A stretch of DNA of 64,000 nucleotides from NCBI GenBank assembly GCA_027596075.1, contig JADGJC010000067.1:1-64000 (forward strand), given 5' to 3'. The position numbers were made by a program, and so were the translations under genes. The stretch comes from Rhizophlyctis rosea. Lineage: Eukaryota > Chytridiomycota > Chytridiomycetes > Rhizophlyctidales > Rhizophlyctidaceae. Numbering within the stretch: position 1 is the stretch's first letter; every line of letters starts with the position of its first letter. Under the pieces are notes generated by a model. The model worked only from the letters and a program-made list of their open reading frames with translations, made no database searches and was not told where the DNA came from. Below, piece after piece: positions 1-19,960 of the stretch.

Positions 1-376
1 CCCTTCACCAGTCGGGACAGGATCAGCTTCCCCAGTAATTACAGAGGTCCTCTCCTCCAATCGATAAAAAACGGTATAGATCGATCGTCAAAATTTGTGT
101 GAAGTTGTATCGCGCCGAAAGACTGTCAGAATACACCACTTCGACCTGGTGCAAATCATTCTGACGGGGTTGACCCCTTGTCTCAATAAATATGGCATAC
201 ACATCTCTAACTACTATGTACATCATCAATCACTACACTCAACACTATGTACATCATCAATCACTACTCCCCACCATAAGGTATTCCAATCCTATATATT
301 GTGGCCGCCGGCTCCCCTAAATAATCCTATTTGGACGCCCTTACAAACTAACCAATGGTAAAAACCTACACCGGCC
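1..376. other. Intergenic left edge
   Basis: No coding region is supported here. The short open frames on both strands show no protein-like composition. The only structure seen is a short direct repeat (listed separately). The next gene ends at 377 on the minus strand, so part of this stretch is probably its 3' untranslated region. Confidence 0.5.
213..267. repeat. Two-copy short direct repeat, 31-bp period
   Basis: A 24-bp segment starting ACTATGTACATCATC at 213 recurs exactly at 244, giving two copies with a 31-bp period. It lies in non-coding sequence. It looks like a slippage product; no function is seen. Confidence 0.8.
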
Positions 377-1600
377 TCAGACCCCGCCAAACGCCCTCGC
401 CATTTGCGCCTTCCGTCTGAAAAACCACCGTCCACCGGTAGCCCACAACGCAGCCGCGAAGGTCATGACACAACACAGGATCGAAAAGTCCCCGCCAGTT
501 AGCCATGTGATTCCGATGAAGGTGCCGTCCACGAAGTAGCGTGCAGGGTTCGACAGGCGGTTCAAGTAGAATGTTTGGCAGATTGCTAGACGCAGTAACG
601 GCAGAAACAAAATAAGCAAAAGATAAACAAATAATAACACACAACCTGCAAGCCCATCCTGCCCCACTCACCAGAAATCAACAAAAAAAACCCAATAACC
701 CTCGCCCCAACACCCCCAACACAACAATAACAACACCAATGCACAACTCTCTCCCCCTTCACAAACACCACATTCCCCAAAGTCATCAGCAATCCCAGAC
801 CCAAAAACGGGAGCACGCCAAACCACCACAACAACAGCGGCTCATCGACGAGCGGGTTGATAAGGTCTGGTGCATACCAATTGCCTGGATCGAAGGAGCC
901 GGGAGTGGGGTATTGGAGGTTCCACCATGAGCCGGAGGAGTATGTTGTGCTGCCGTTGTGGGTTATCCATTGTTGGAGGGGGCGGATGAGAGAGAATTGG
1001 AGGCGGACGGTGTCGTTGTCGGTGGGGAGGAGGTCGGAATGTTCGCGGAGGTTCCAGGTGTATTTGTATCTGGAGTTGTTACGAGATTGGGGTTAGTCCG
1101 CTGCTTGCAAAAAGGTCGTTTTGTATGATAATCGGGACAATAGCCATTTTCTTGTTTACATTACGACTCTCGGCCGGCAAGTGAGTTATTCACGGCCACA
1201 TGTGCATTGTCGTAACTCCCAGACGTCAAATTGCGACACCCATCACACTCGACACTCACTCTAACAAAACCCACGGCGCAACCAACGCAACAACCGCACA
1301 AACACTCGCAATAGTCGTCAAAAGCAACAAAATAGCCTTATGTCGCCGGTACTGATACGGCGGGAGCGGTGAATTCGTTATTTGTACAGAATTCGCAATA
1401 GGTTGACGGGACCGAGAAACAGGCGTTACGGCCCACGGCGGGTATAAATTTGCCGCAGCATAAGGAGGCGGGGAGGTATCGTCGGTTATTGGTTGAGGAA
1501 GTTTGGAATAGGAAGGCGGAGGTTCCGAAGCTGATGCGGCTTGTATTGCGAAGTTGGTTGAGGTGCTGGATATGTGTGGTGGTGGTGGATGGTTGGTCAT
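377..1600 (-). CDS. Four-TM membrane protein with PPxY motifs
   Basis: Unrecognised small tetraspan-type membrane protein of about 300 residues in three exons. Exon 1 (about 1256-1600) encodes a Pro-rich N-terminal tail with PPxY-like motifs (PPPSY, SPPPY, LPPY), then TM1. After a GTGAGT intron ending at about 1097, exon 2 gives an exposed loop with two N-glycosylation sequons (NDT, NGS), TM2 (about 27 residues from PLLLWWFG) and most of TM3. A second intron (GTGAGT to CTAG) leads to the last exon with the end of TM3, TM4 and a basic tail. The ATG at 1600 was chosen because sequence upstream of it is low-complexity Pro; an earlier start cannot be excluded. The layout resembles fungal SUR7/PalI-type plasma-membrane proteins, but no signature residue confirms this. 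PPxY motifs usually bind WW domains of Rsp5/Nedd4 ubiquitin ligases, so regulated turnover is an inference. Confidence 0.6.
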
Positions 1601-3070
1601 TTTGTGGGGTGGTGCGTCATGGAGGGGGGGAGGTGTGGGTGTAGGAGTGCCGGTACTGACTTGACGTTTAGTAAAAAGAAAAAAAAACAGTAGGTATCTA
1701 GTTGCCAGACGTATTTGGGCGAGTTCCTTGGGTTGCAAGGTTGGAAAGTTGACTCAAGGTATCAAGGTTTGATGGGAAGGGCAGGACTGCCAAAACCTTT
1801 CTTTGGCAGGGTAACAAGGTCCAGCCTCCAAAGGGGTGGGTGCCAAGGTGCACGCCGTCTGGTTGTACAACTTGTAGCCCCATTCGCACGCGTTTCAGGG
1901 GCCCGATTTTTGCATTTTGGGCCGTAACAGCCATACTGTCCAACGCAATCATATAAGTTGACGAGAGCTATGAACAAATTGGCCATCAACTGAGCGGCTT
2001 CAGGTGCGTGAGTTCCTTGCTCTAGCACAAGCGTTGTTGCATTGGCAATGCCAACGCTAGGCTTCTTGGATGCACATCGTAAAGATGCTGCGGCAGAGAC
2101 GAAGGAGCTTGAACTGGAGCGGACCCACAATGGCACGACACTCAGCAGACTTGCGCTCAATGTCGGCGTAAACAGGCTGCTTGCATGGAAGAAGCCTGCC
2201 AAAGGCAGCCTCGATCCGTAGTGCAGCAAGATGACATGCAGTCTTACATTGTGCCGTACTATGATCATGTCGCTGACATCTTGATCAATGAACTCAAGTT
2301 TACTGCTCCGGCATGAGGTTGCTGAAATTGGCGGTGCCAATGCCAGGCTCCTTGGATGTACCTTGTAACGATGCCGAGGCGGAGAAGAAGGATCTTGAAC
2401 TGGAGCTGACTCCTGAAGGACAACATGCAGCAGGTTTGCGCTCCATGGAGGTGTATACAGGCTGCTTGCCTGCAAGAAGCCTGTAGAAGGCAGCCTGATC
2501 CAGAGCTGCAACTACATTGCGTGCAGCCTTCAATTGCACCGCCTCCTGATGACGTTGCTGATGCCTGTTGAAGGGACTGTGTCAAATTTCTCCGGCTGCC
2601 TCGGTCTTGAGCAACCAAGAGGAGTCAAAATCACATCCGCAGAGGATGTGTAGGGATGAGTTTCATGAGTTCGTGTATGTTGGGTTAGTAATGACCCAAC
2701 ATGCACAATGGAATGTATTGAAACAACCATTTCCCTTCAGACAGCATGCCTTGAAGGACGGTCTAAGGCGTAGCTTTGGAATCCACATCCATGGCAGTTC
2801 ATGGACCACCAAACCAGTCTTGCAACAAGAACAATGACAATCACATAGACGCTGGTCAGTGCGTGGCAAAACTTATTTACTGTCATTGAATACCAAGTCG
2901 CATTCGACAATGGCGGCTCATGATGACTATATTACAAGTTTATACACGTGCAAGGTGCGACTTGTTCACAACAGCAAACAACGGGATATCCTAAATATGA
3001 CTACAGCAAAAAGGTATTAAAGATAAACTGCAAAACTAAATGCTACCTTATCCGATGAATGATCCTAACA
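1601..3070. other. Non-coding spacer with duplicated segment
   Basis: About 1.5 kb without a convincing gene. Long open frames on the minus strand (for example 1762-2511) follow the duplicated segment listed below and look like by-products of it. No splice-supported gene model could be built. Confidence 0.45.
2030..2560. repeat. Diverged tandem duplication, two copies about 290 bp apart
   Basis: Copy A (about 2041-2265) and copy B (about 2329-2560) can be aligned by eye over most of their length. Shared blocks include TTGAACTGGAGC against TTGAACTGGAGCTGAC, and ACAGGCTGCTTGC followed by GAAGCCTG. Read on the plus strand both copies encode a related acidic block (KDAAAETKELELE versus NDAEAEKKDLELE), but frames break soon after in both. 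This may be the decayed remnant of a repeat protein or of a multi-copy element. Confidence 0.7.
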
Positions 3071-3990
3071 TCACGCAACCTTCACAATGCCCCGATCCAC
3101 ATTCGAAAGCGATTTGCTATCTCTCGCTTTCAACACGTTGACTCCATCCTCTTCCACCACAGACAATCCGAACCCAATGGTTCCCAGCGCACATTGGCGC
3201 GAGTCGACCAACAAACTTAGATCTTCGTCTCCGCGCGGGGAGTGGGGCGTTGCGCCTTTGATGGAAAGGAATTGCACGCGGACTCCGAGCTCCTCAACGA
3301 CGGTGTGGTACCAGTTCGTTTTCTGCTGGCAAGCTTGGAGCCATTGGTGTGAGAGTTCGGGTGGGAAAGGGATGCCGCGATGTCTAATGATGTAAACAAG
3401 AGGATCAACATCAATGCACAAGCTCAATGTGCATGCGAATCAATTGACGGCTTACCTATTGCGCCCAAAAAGACCCACTAGCGAACTGTCTGACGTCACT
3501 CCGACGAGCAGACTGCCAAAGTCTTCCAAGTCAACACAGCCCATGTCGCAGACAGTCGGGCCAGCCTGGCACTTGAGGGTGTCGAGGTCATTGTAGGATA
3601 TTACCAATGAGTTACCGGTATGCAACGGTTCGTATGGAAGGGAGGCGGAGTCGCTGGGGTAAGGGGAGGGACGAGGGCGTTGAGCTACTTGCGCAGGACC
3701 GCACATCGTGGCGAGAGGGCTTTGGAGAGTTTGGTTTGAGAGTGTCGCCGAGTTTCCGTCCTGTGGGTCTGTGTACAGGAGTCGGAAGAGTTCGGAAGAA
3801 GACGGAAGGACGACTAGAGGAAGCTGCAAAGAGTATGAGAGCTTATGGCCGACAGCTGCAAGGGTGTCGGAAACGAAGTCGGGTGAGGAAAGTAAGGAGA
3901 CTAAGGAGGAAAGAAAGAAGGACGGGAAAGTCAGGGAGCACCCGTTGTTTTGAGGGACCTGGACCGAGTGGGACCACCAAAGGGAGAAGA
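3071..3990 (-). CDS. Unknown two-exon protein
   Basis: Not recognised. The last exon (3071-3383) and the upstream exon (3456 to roughly 3990) join in frame through a clean intron: donor GTAAGC after 3456, acceptor TCATTAG before 3383. The junction reads GLFGRN-RHRGIPFPPE. The protein has an ordered, mixed composition (for example VSDTLAAVGHKLSYSLQ, then LGTIGFGLSVVEEDG near the C terminus), unlike a chance frame. The 5' end is not settled: no ATG precedes the open stretch before about 4030, so a further upstream exon is likely. The gene is divergent from Ctf8, whose ATG is at 4264, and they probably share a promoter region. No TM segment or known motif was seen. Confidence 0.5.
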
Positions 3991-4263
3991 ATATTCGGGA
4001 GTGGGCGAATGCGGAGAATGTGAATGCAGAACGCGGTCCAGACTCTCAGCCCCTCCGACCTCCGGGTGGCACCCAAACCATAAATGGGATGTGAATGACC
4101 TAAGCACATAAGCCACACGTGCTCCACACTGCACCAGGCAGCACCAGGCCATGCGCAGCACTTTCGGACACGCCACATCGGACAACCTATTATTGGCTCT
4201 TCTGTTCTCTCACCCAAACGACTGCTTTCTGCCAACACATCTGCGCTACCACTACCAGCTAAC

Positions 4264-5033
4264 ATGCCACAACTCGAAATCCCTATCAACCAACTATACC
4301 CACAAGACCCTTCCAACAAGGGTGGCGGTCTCGAACCCGCCAGCACTCACACGGACTGGGTGCTCATCGAGCTACAAGGCGTCTTAGAAACCGACGGTCA
4401 CCGTGATGGAGAACAGTCTGGCATGCAAGGGTTGATGCTCGGCCGAGTAAACTGCGACGGAAAGGTAACCACAAGCGCTCAACCAAAAGTCCATAAACTC
4501 GCAACCACTAACCAACCCACTCTCACTCCCAGGGCACAGCATACCTATACATCGGCCATCACCGTCTAGAAGGAAAGCGCGTCGAACTTCCAAAGCCCTT
4601 CGCCGTCCTCCGCAAACGTCCAACTCCTCCACCATCCCCATCCCTACCAACCACAACACCTGACCACATGCAACAACCCCGCCACCTCCCTCCACAACTC
4701 CCTAACACAACAACAACATCTCCAACAGACCCAGAACTGCCCCCACCTCCCCCCTTATCCCTCCACTTGACCCTCTCAATAGACCCCGACGGCGACACAA
4801 CCATGCTCCCCGCAGTCGACGAATCACCATCCGTGCAGTACAACGCAACAGGCGGACTAGTGGGAGACGCACTTCAGACTCTGTCCCCCACGAATGATTC
4901 CGTGCCGCCACCTGCAACATCCGCATACGACGTAGTAACAGTCATCCGATACAAATACATATTTAAGAGTAGGCCCGAACATGTGTTGTCGAAACAAAAT
5001 AGAGGAATGAGCACCTTCTCGAAAGGGCGATGA
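4264..5033 (+). CDS. CTF8: Ctf8, subunit of the Ctf18 alternative clamp loader
   Basis: Ctf8 joins Dcc1 and Ctf18 with Rfc2-5 to form the RFC-like complex that loads PCNA and supports sister-chromatid cohesion in the nucleus. Two exons, 4264-4464 and 4533-5033, are joined by a 68-nt intron (GTAACC ... CTAAC branch ... CCCAG), giving 233 residues. The N-terminal part carries WVLIELQGVLETDG and, across the junction, a GTAYLYIGHHRLEGKRVEL block followed by KPFAVLRKR. The C-terminal YDVVTVIRYKYIFKSRP is the classic Ctf8 end, comparable to the ILFKTRPKP region of the human protein. Between them lies a Pro/Thr/Gln-rich insert of about 100 residues that makes this protein nearly twice the human length (121 residues). 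It converges with the ATR gene (stop at 5203). Confidence 0.93.
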
Positions 5034-5202
5034 AAGCATTTGCCTGTTGATTTTTTTGTGGAGGAAGAAGACATGATTCATTGCAAAGGGCGGCTAGGCA
5101 TCTCAGGCTGGGATCCGGAAGAGTGTGTGGAAATGGTAACAATACACATTGGCCAGAGTATAGGCCGATCGAACAATATACAATTCAACTACAGAACACC
5201 GT

Positions 5203-14948
<9,746 letters not shown>

Positions 14949-15406
14949 GAGCTTAGTTCCTCCGCACAAAATGTCAGCGCCCACGGTAAGCTTCTGAACG
15001 TACTGCTATGAAGCCGTCACATATGTTTGAGAGAGTCCACTTTGATACGACTGTCTATCGCAAGATTGGGAAGTTGAAGATGTGAATGGTGTGGCAGGTG
15101 TGTGGGAAAGTGCATCAATGATTCAAAATCAATATTCAATAGCTGCGGTTTGCCCTCTTTGGGCCAATATGCTGCGCGATGTGGCTGGTGGCGGTGTGCC
15201 ACATTATTTGTGTGGCGTAGATGGCGTACACTCCCATTCAACTTCCAACTGGCCTCCAAAATTTGAAGGCCTTCCTTCATTTTGCTGTATGAAATTTGTC
15301 GGACTTGTTAACAGTATTGTCAATACTGTTGGCGAACGATTTATATCACTACCTGAGGGAACAGCCCTTTTGAACTCAATCTCTTCTGCGCGAAAACATA
15401 TTTGAA
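14949..15406. promoter_or_regulatory. Shared divergent promoter region of ATR and FCF1
   Basis: 458 bp separate the ATR start codon (minus strand) from the FCF1 start codon (plus strand). No reliable TATA box or defined factor site was recognised. A frame of 87 residues on the minus strand here has no support as a gene. The role as a bidirectional promoter is inferred from position only. Confidence 0.5.
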
Positions 15407-16362
15407 ATGGTGAGTTTGAATTCTTCTGAACAGCTCGAAATTACAGAGCACTTTAACAATGACTTCCAACTTCCCGCCAGCCGAAAGCAAAACAAACTCG
15501 CAAGTTTGCTATGGTGAAGCGTATGCTTGCTCCAAGCGACCCACGTTTGTGAGTTGTGGTTTTGTGCACTTCCTGTTGCACCTTTACTAACGTGGATTTT
15601 TTTCAGAAAAGCAAACAAGGAGAAACAGGCTGCCGAGCAAAAGAAGAAGGAGGAAGAGGCCGTTCGTCACATGTAAGTAGCCTCTCTTTGCTGGCTTCTT
15701 TTGTCGAGTTCGATTTGAACCATCACCATTTGTATAGTCCGCAAGTCGCCTCCTCCCTCTTTTTCAAATACAACGAAGCCCTCACACCTCCTTACCGAGT
15801 ACTTGTGGATACCAACTTCATCAACTTCTCCATCCAAAACAAACTTGAACTCGTAAAGGCCATGATGGATTGCCTGTTCGCAAAGTGTATACCCTGCATC
15901 ACCGATTGCGTCATGGCCGAATTGGAAAAGTTGGGAGTCAAATACCGGATTGCATTGAAGTACGTGTGGATCACATGTTCATCAGTCTGCTATTATACAT
16001 GGTATTTACTGATCACTCAGAGTCGCGCGAGACCCTCGCTTCGAGCGGCTCCCTTGTTCCCACAAGGGAACATACGCCGATGATTGTCTCGTGCAACGCG
16101 TTATGCAGGTGAGTCATTGCTGCTATTGCAGCCATAGTGTGCAATTGCTGATATCCATCACACGTCTAGCACAAATGCTACATAGTCGCAACTTGTGATA
16201 GGGATCTAAAGCGCCGCATTCGGAAGGTTCCTGGCATTCCCATTATGTACATCGCCTCAAGAAAGTACCAGATTGAGCGCCTGCCAGATGTAAGTCATGT
16301 ATTTAGGGTTACTTGTGACAACGTGCCGTACTGATAGTCGCCTGCAGACACCCATTATCTAA
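15407..16362 (+). CDS. FCF1: Fcf1/Utp24, PIN-domain nuclease of the small-subunit processome
   Basis: Fcf1 is the nucleolar endonuclease assigned to cuts at the 5' end of 18S rRNA and in ITS1. Seven coding exons can be read: 15407-15409 (ATG only), 15481-15548, 15607-15672, 15738-15959, 16021-16108, 16170-16289 and 16348-16362. The product of about 190 residues reads [20 protein letters not shown] at the start, a Lys/Glu-rich helix, then the PIN fold: [47 protein letters not shown]. The acidic residues in DTNF, ADD and CDRD are the metal-binding set of the family. It ends IERLPDTPII, the expected C terminus. All seven junctions keep frame. The first coding exon holds only the initiator codon, followed by GTGAGT. 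Confidence 0.96.
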
Positions 16363-16709
16363 ATCACATCGATTGCGGTCGAGACATACCCAACCCTGTA
16401 TCATATGCCCTTTACCGGGATGTCTCCTGCTGGTCGCAACCTGCATCTCTTGACTCCTCCGTGTCACAGGATTTCACCATGTACTTACTCGCATTCCCAC
16501 CTTCATTGTAGAGAAACATTAATGTATTTGTAAGGGACAGGAATACAAAAACTATCTATCGTTTGAATATTCCCGGTTGGTATATTTTGGCCGTTTTGAA
16601 GCAATCGCCTGTCAGCTCAGGTATTTCAACACACAAATTCGCTTGAAGGCCCTTCATGTGCAGGCAGTATTCAAGAACCACTGCCTCTGTACCGGAAAGG
16701 CTTGCGATG

Positions 16710-18191
16710 TCAAATGATGAATTCCCCTTCAGATGTGTCTGGAACAAACAGTTCGTATTCTGAGTGCTTGGACCGGAAGGAGTATTGTGGTGCCCCTTGT
16801 TTGCTGTTATGGATATCCGGAGTGTCTGGATGGCAAATCAAGAAGAATTTAGACGGCGGCTGCAAAAGATGTATGAGAAAGGGTATGAACATACAGTGGC
16901 CGGGACCAGGCGTGGTAGTGACGATGATTTCTCCGTCTGCGCTTGCTTCGAAAGCTTCTACAAAATGTTGATGGGTTGCCAGCATTGTTAGACATCAGGG
17001 CACTGGGCACCAACTTTGGACCAATGATCAAGCAGATACGAACCTCCAACAGCATGTTGCCATCTCGATCCTAATGAATAGGCCGGCGCTGACGGTTTGA
17101 TCTTTGATGGACTGAGAGCAGCATATGCAGCCGGGCCGGGTGAGAATGATTCCACTGGGATATGCGTTAGTAAGTTGTATGGCTTAGGTGGTTATTGGAC
17201 AACTGTGAAGATGGACACACATTTCATTGGCCGTGGAGGTTTGATAGTGTACGCAGGAGCAGCAGGAACTGTGATGGCTGGATGGAGCCCGACGGTTGAA
17301 TTGATTGCATCTGTCGGACGATGTGAAGGTCATTCCGTGCATCATTAAATTGATCACATATAACAAGGCTCACATTCTGCTGGTCCAGGATTTCCATTTT
17401 CTGAACAAAAGCGACGATATGTCAGACGAAACACGGTGACTTGTGCAACGGCAACATCCCTTACGTTTGTCACTGCTTCGTCTTCCACCCATGCTGTAAG
17501 CCGGAGCACGAGGTTCCTTTGCCGATATGTATGTGGGGTTGTACTTGCCAGGTCCTGATCAAAGGGAGCCCATGAAGAAAGTAAACATAAGATACCAATG
17601 CGCTCCACCGTTCGAACACGTTCTGCCCTTCGCAGCAGGCGGCAAATCATACTTTACCCGGAGTATCCCCATCAACCCATACCCCTTCTGAAATGTAAAC
17701 ATTTGATTGAGAGCAATCATGGATTCCGACATTGCTGCGCATAGCTACCTTGCGGAACTTCTTCCCCTCCGGCCTCGCTTCTTGAAATGGCACTCCCTAT
17801 ACGTTCCTTCTTGTACCCGCCCTGCAGGGAGAAGGCAGGACCCTTTGATGCGCCCGTGCGTGTGGTTTGTGGGAAGAAGGCATTCGGCCCAGGTGTTTCG
17901 CTGACGGCTGTTGATGTATATAGCGCCATTAGGTGTCATCCGAACGACTCTACGCATGCTTCGCAACTGCATACTTCTTGGTCCCATAATTTTTATTCCA
18001 AACGAATATGCGGGGGCGCGTTTACCAGTCTTCGCTGTCAGACCGATCGTGCTAATAATAGAGCCGTTAGTCACGCTGTCTCCCCGACAGAACACCGTGT
18101 AGCTGGGGAACTTACGTTGGCAATGTGTATGCAGCTGGGCCGGGACCTATTGCGTCACAGAGAAATCAGGACCTGCCTCCGCCTCCCACAT
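16710..18191 (-). CDS. SHIPPO/ODF3-type (STPGR repeat) axonemal protein
   Basis: A protein of repeated PGP-x-x-Y units, as in outer dense fibre protein 3 (SHIPPO1/CIMAP) of sperm tails and in flagellar microtubule-associated proteins. Splicing short exons from the ATG at 18191 gives the start MWEAEAGPGPAAYTLPT, then TPGPNAF, TPGPGKY, GNPGPAEY, SPGPAAY and TPGPGHY units. Each PGP unit is followed by an aromatic block such as APAYSFGI, GPAFSLQGGY, APAYSMGGR, APAYTIK, APAYSLGSR. The end is APQYSFRSKHSEYEL then VPDTSEGEFII, comparable to the end of human ODF3. At least seven introns are needed, all with usable GT and AG borders, and each joins a PGP unit in frame. One donor near 17750 is ambiguous (GTGCCA, GTATAG or GTAGCT all fit). 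An out-of-frame ATG lies seven bases upstream of the chosen one. This gene is the best evidence that the organism is flagellated. Confidence 0.85.
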
Positions 18192-19253
18192 GCGCCATAA
18201 TTCAAAATACGTAAGATGCGTATACCTTTTAGTCGAGCCGCGATAGGGATCTCTGTTTTCTCCTGTGGCTTCACAACATCGGCCGACCCCGCCGGGAGTT
18301 TTGGCAGCTTCCCCGGATCTGCGGATGCTGGCATGGCCTATCGTCTTGGGTATTTCTGATGCAAAATGAGGTGATCAATATCGCTAAAATTTTGCTGTAA
18401 AAATAGCCCCTCGCAGAAAGCCGCGCTTCATGACCAACATGCTGAAACACGAAGGGGAAAGTGACACCCACTCGCAAATTTTGGCAGGGGGTAGCAGCCA
18501 ATGAGAAAACTAGCATACACTCAAGGGCCCATCTGACCAGCAGAGAGGTATACAAAAGACGAAAAGCAACCACCAACAATTAAAACCCGTCCACCTTCGT
18601 CCGGCCGTACGCACGCGCAAAAGCGGTAGCCGGCCTTTGTTTGGTGATTGGACGCCCGGTGTGCTGGAAAATAGTCTCATCGGAGCCAAATATAAGTTTT
18701 GGACAATGTAGCTCTAAGACGGTGAAGTCTGGATCAAACAAGCGGTTTTTGATCGTTTGATAGGCAGTGACCCTGATCCCACTTTCGTCGCCAACGGTTG
18801 ATCAACCGTCGTCCGAGGACCCTTTTTGGTTAACTTTATGGGTTGGGTAATAGGTGGAAGTGGGTGGGTTTGCGGTGGGTTCGGATGCTCGCGTAAGCAG
18901 CTGCCGATGTGGCTTAGTGATCTTTCTTCAATGGTGGCATTCAGTCGGCAGGAGTTGGGAGGAGTTGGCACAAGTTGGCAGGAGGGAAGGACACCAAAGA
19001 GGCATACATTTTCACTCTACAACTGTTGACATAATGGAAGCACGCTGAATCAATGTAGCCTTCCTTGGGAAAAAAGATACCACACTGATGGCAATGGGAA
19101 GAACCCGCTGCATCGACACCTTGGTTGGGTCTCCAACCTTCAAATATAAATTCTTCTCAAAATTCTCAAATGGGTATGATTCCAACAACAAAAATTCTAC
19201 ATGATTTGGAATCAGCCCGCTTGCTTAATACCGCTGATCCAATCCCGTACGCT
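18192..19253. other. Intergenic, about 1.06 kb
   Basis: No gene supported. Open frames on both strands (for example minus 18271-18579) have no splice-supported continuation. A short G-rich, partly repeated patch (GGAGTTGG / AAGTTGGCAGGAG) lies near 18950-18985. Confidence 0.5.
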
Positions 19254-19960
19254 TCACGCATCCAAATTTGAGATGATATTGTACCCTCTACTCTGAGGCG
19301 CTCCCTGCTCCCATGAGTTTATTCTTTCCGCTGAGATCCGTTTTGCCGACCGAGTTGCTTCTGCTGCAGGCACCACAGTCTCAGTCCCTGTCATAATCAA
19401 CAATCAGTTACTTGCAAATCAAAGTAAAGGTGATATCAGACTGGAGCCCCTTACCCGTCAGAATGTTGTAATATCTCTCTGTGGCATCCGGTGCAGTTGT
19501 TGATTCGCCCAACTTCTTGCGGCGATGACGAGCCCACTCATCAGATGTTGACGCGTGTGCGTCCTTGTTGTAGTTCGTTGCGTAACTGCTGAGGTTGGGC
19601 TGTTGATTTCAGAGGTGACCAGATGAGCTTCGGTGGCAAGATGGTCCTTTTGAGTGTGCTTTGCACTACAAGTCCCTTACCTCCACTTCGTTCCGGTTGT
19701 TCCACCACTCGCCGCTAGTCGCGTCTCTCGACTTGTTTGCAACGTACTCCTTCTTCTCACGTTGGAAAGCACTGGTCAGAGATTGATCGCAGTCATGATG
19801 CTTGTAAGAGTCTTGTTGCGTGGAAGTCTGATCCCCAAAGCGCCGTTCCTTCTCCTGACATAAACTTGAGAATCAACACCACCATCGGCGATAACAGCCA
19901 CCTACTAACAGTCAGGGCCTTGTTGTACGAGGCAGAAGTAACAAAGTCTCGTCGAATCAT
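19254..19960 (-). CDS. Small multi-exon protein, possibly flagellar
   Basis: Not recognised, but splicing is coherent. Exon 1 (19910-19960) gives MIRRDFVTSASYNKALT and ends at a GTTAGT donor. Exon 2 gives a charged block with KEYVANKSRDATSGEWWNN and ends at GTAAGG. Exon 3 gives PNLSSYATNYNKDAHAS and RHRRKKLGESTTAPDATERY. Exon 4 ends GAPQSRGYNIISNLDA at the stop at 19254. Every junction is in frame with standard sites. The product of about 190 residues is hydrophilic with scattered Tyr/Trp, without TM segments. It lies about 1 kb from the SHIPPO gene on the same strand. That position and the short aromatic motifs in a hydrophilic chain recall axonemal microtubule-inner proteins, but this is only inference. 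An in-frame upstream Met at 20023 is an alternative start. Confidence 0.6.

Noticed and set aside
1762..2511. Minus-strand open frame of 249 codons
   Set aside because: It spans the tandem duplication, and both copies read similarly, so openness comes from the repeat and not from selection that I can see.
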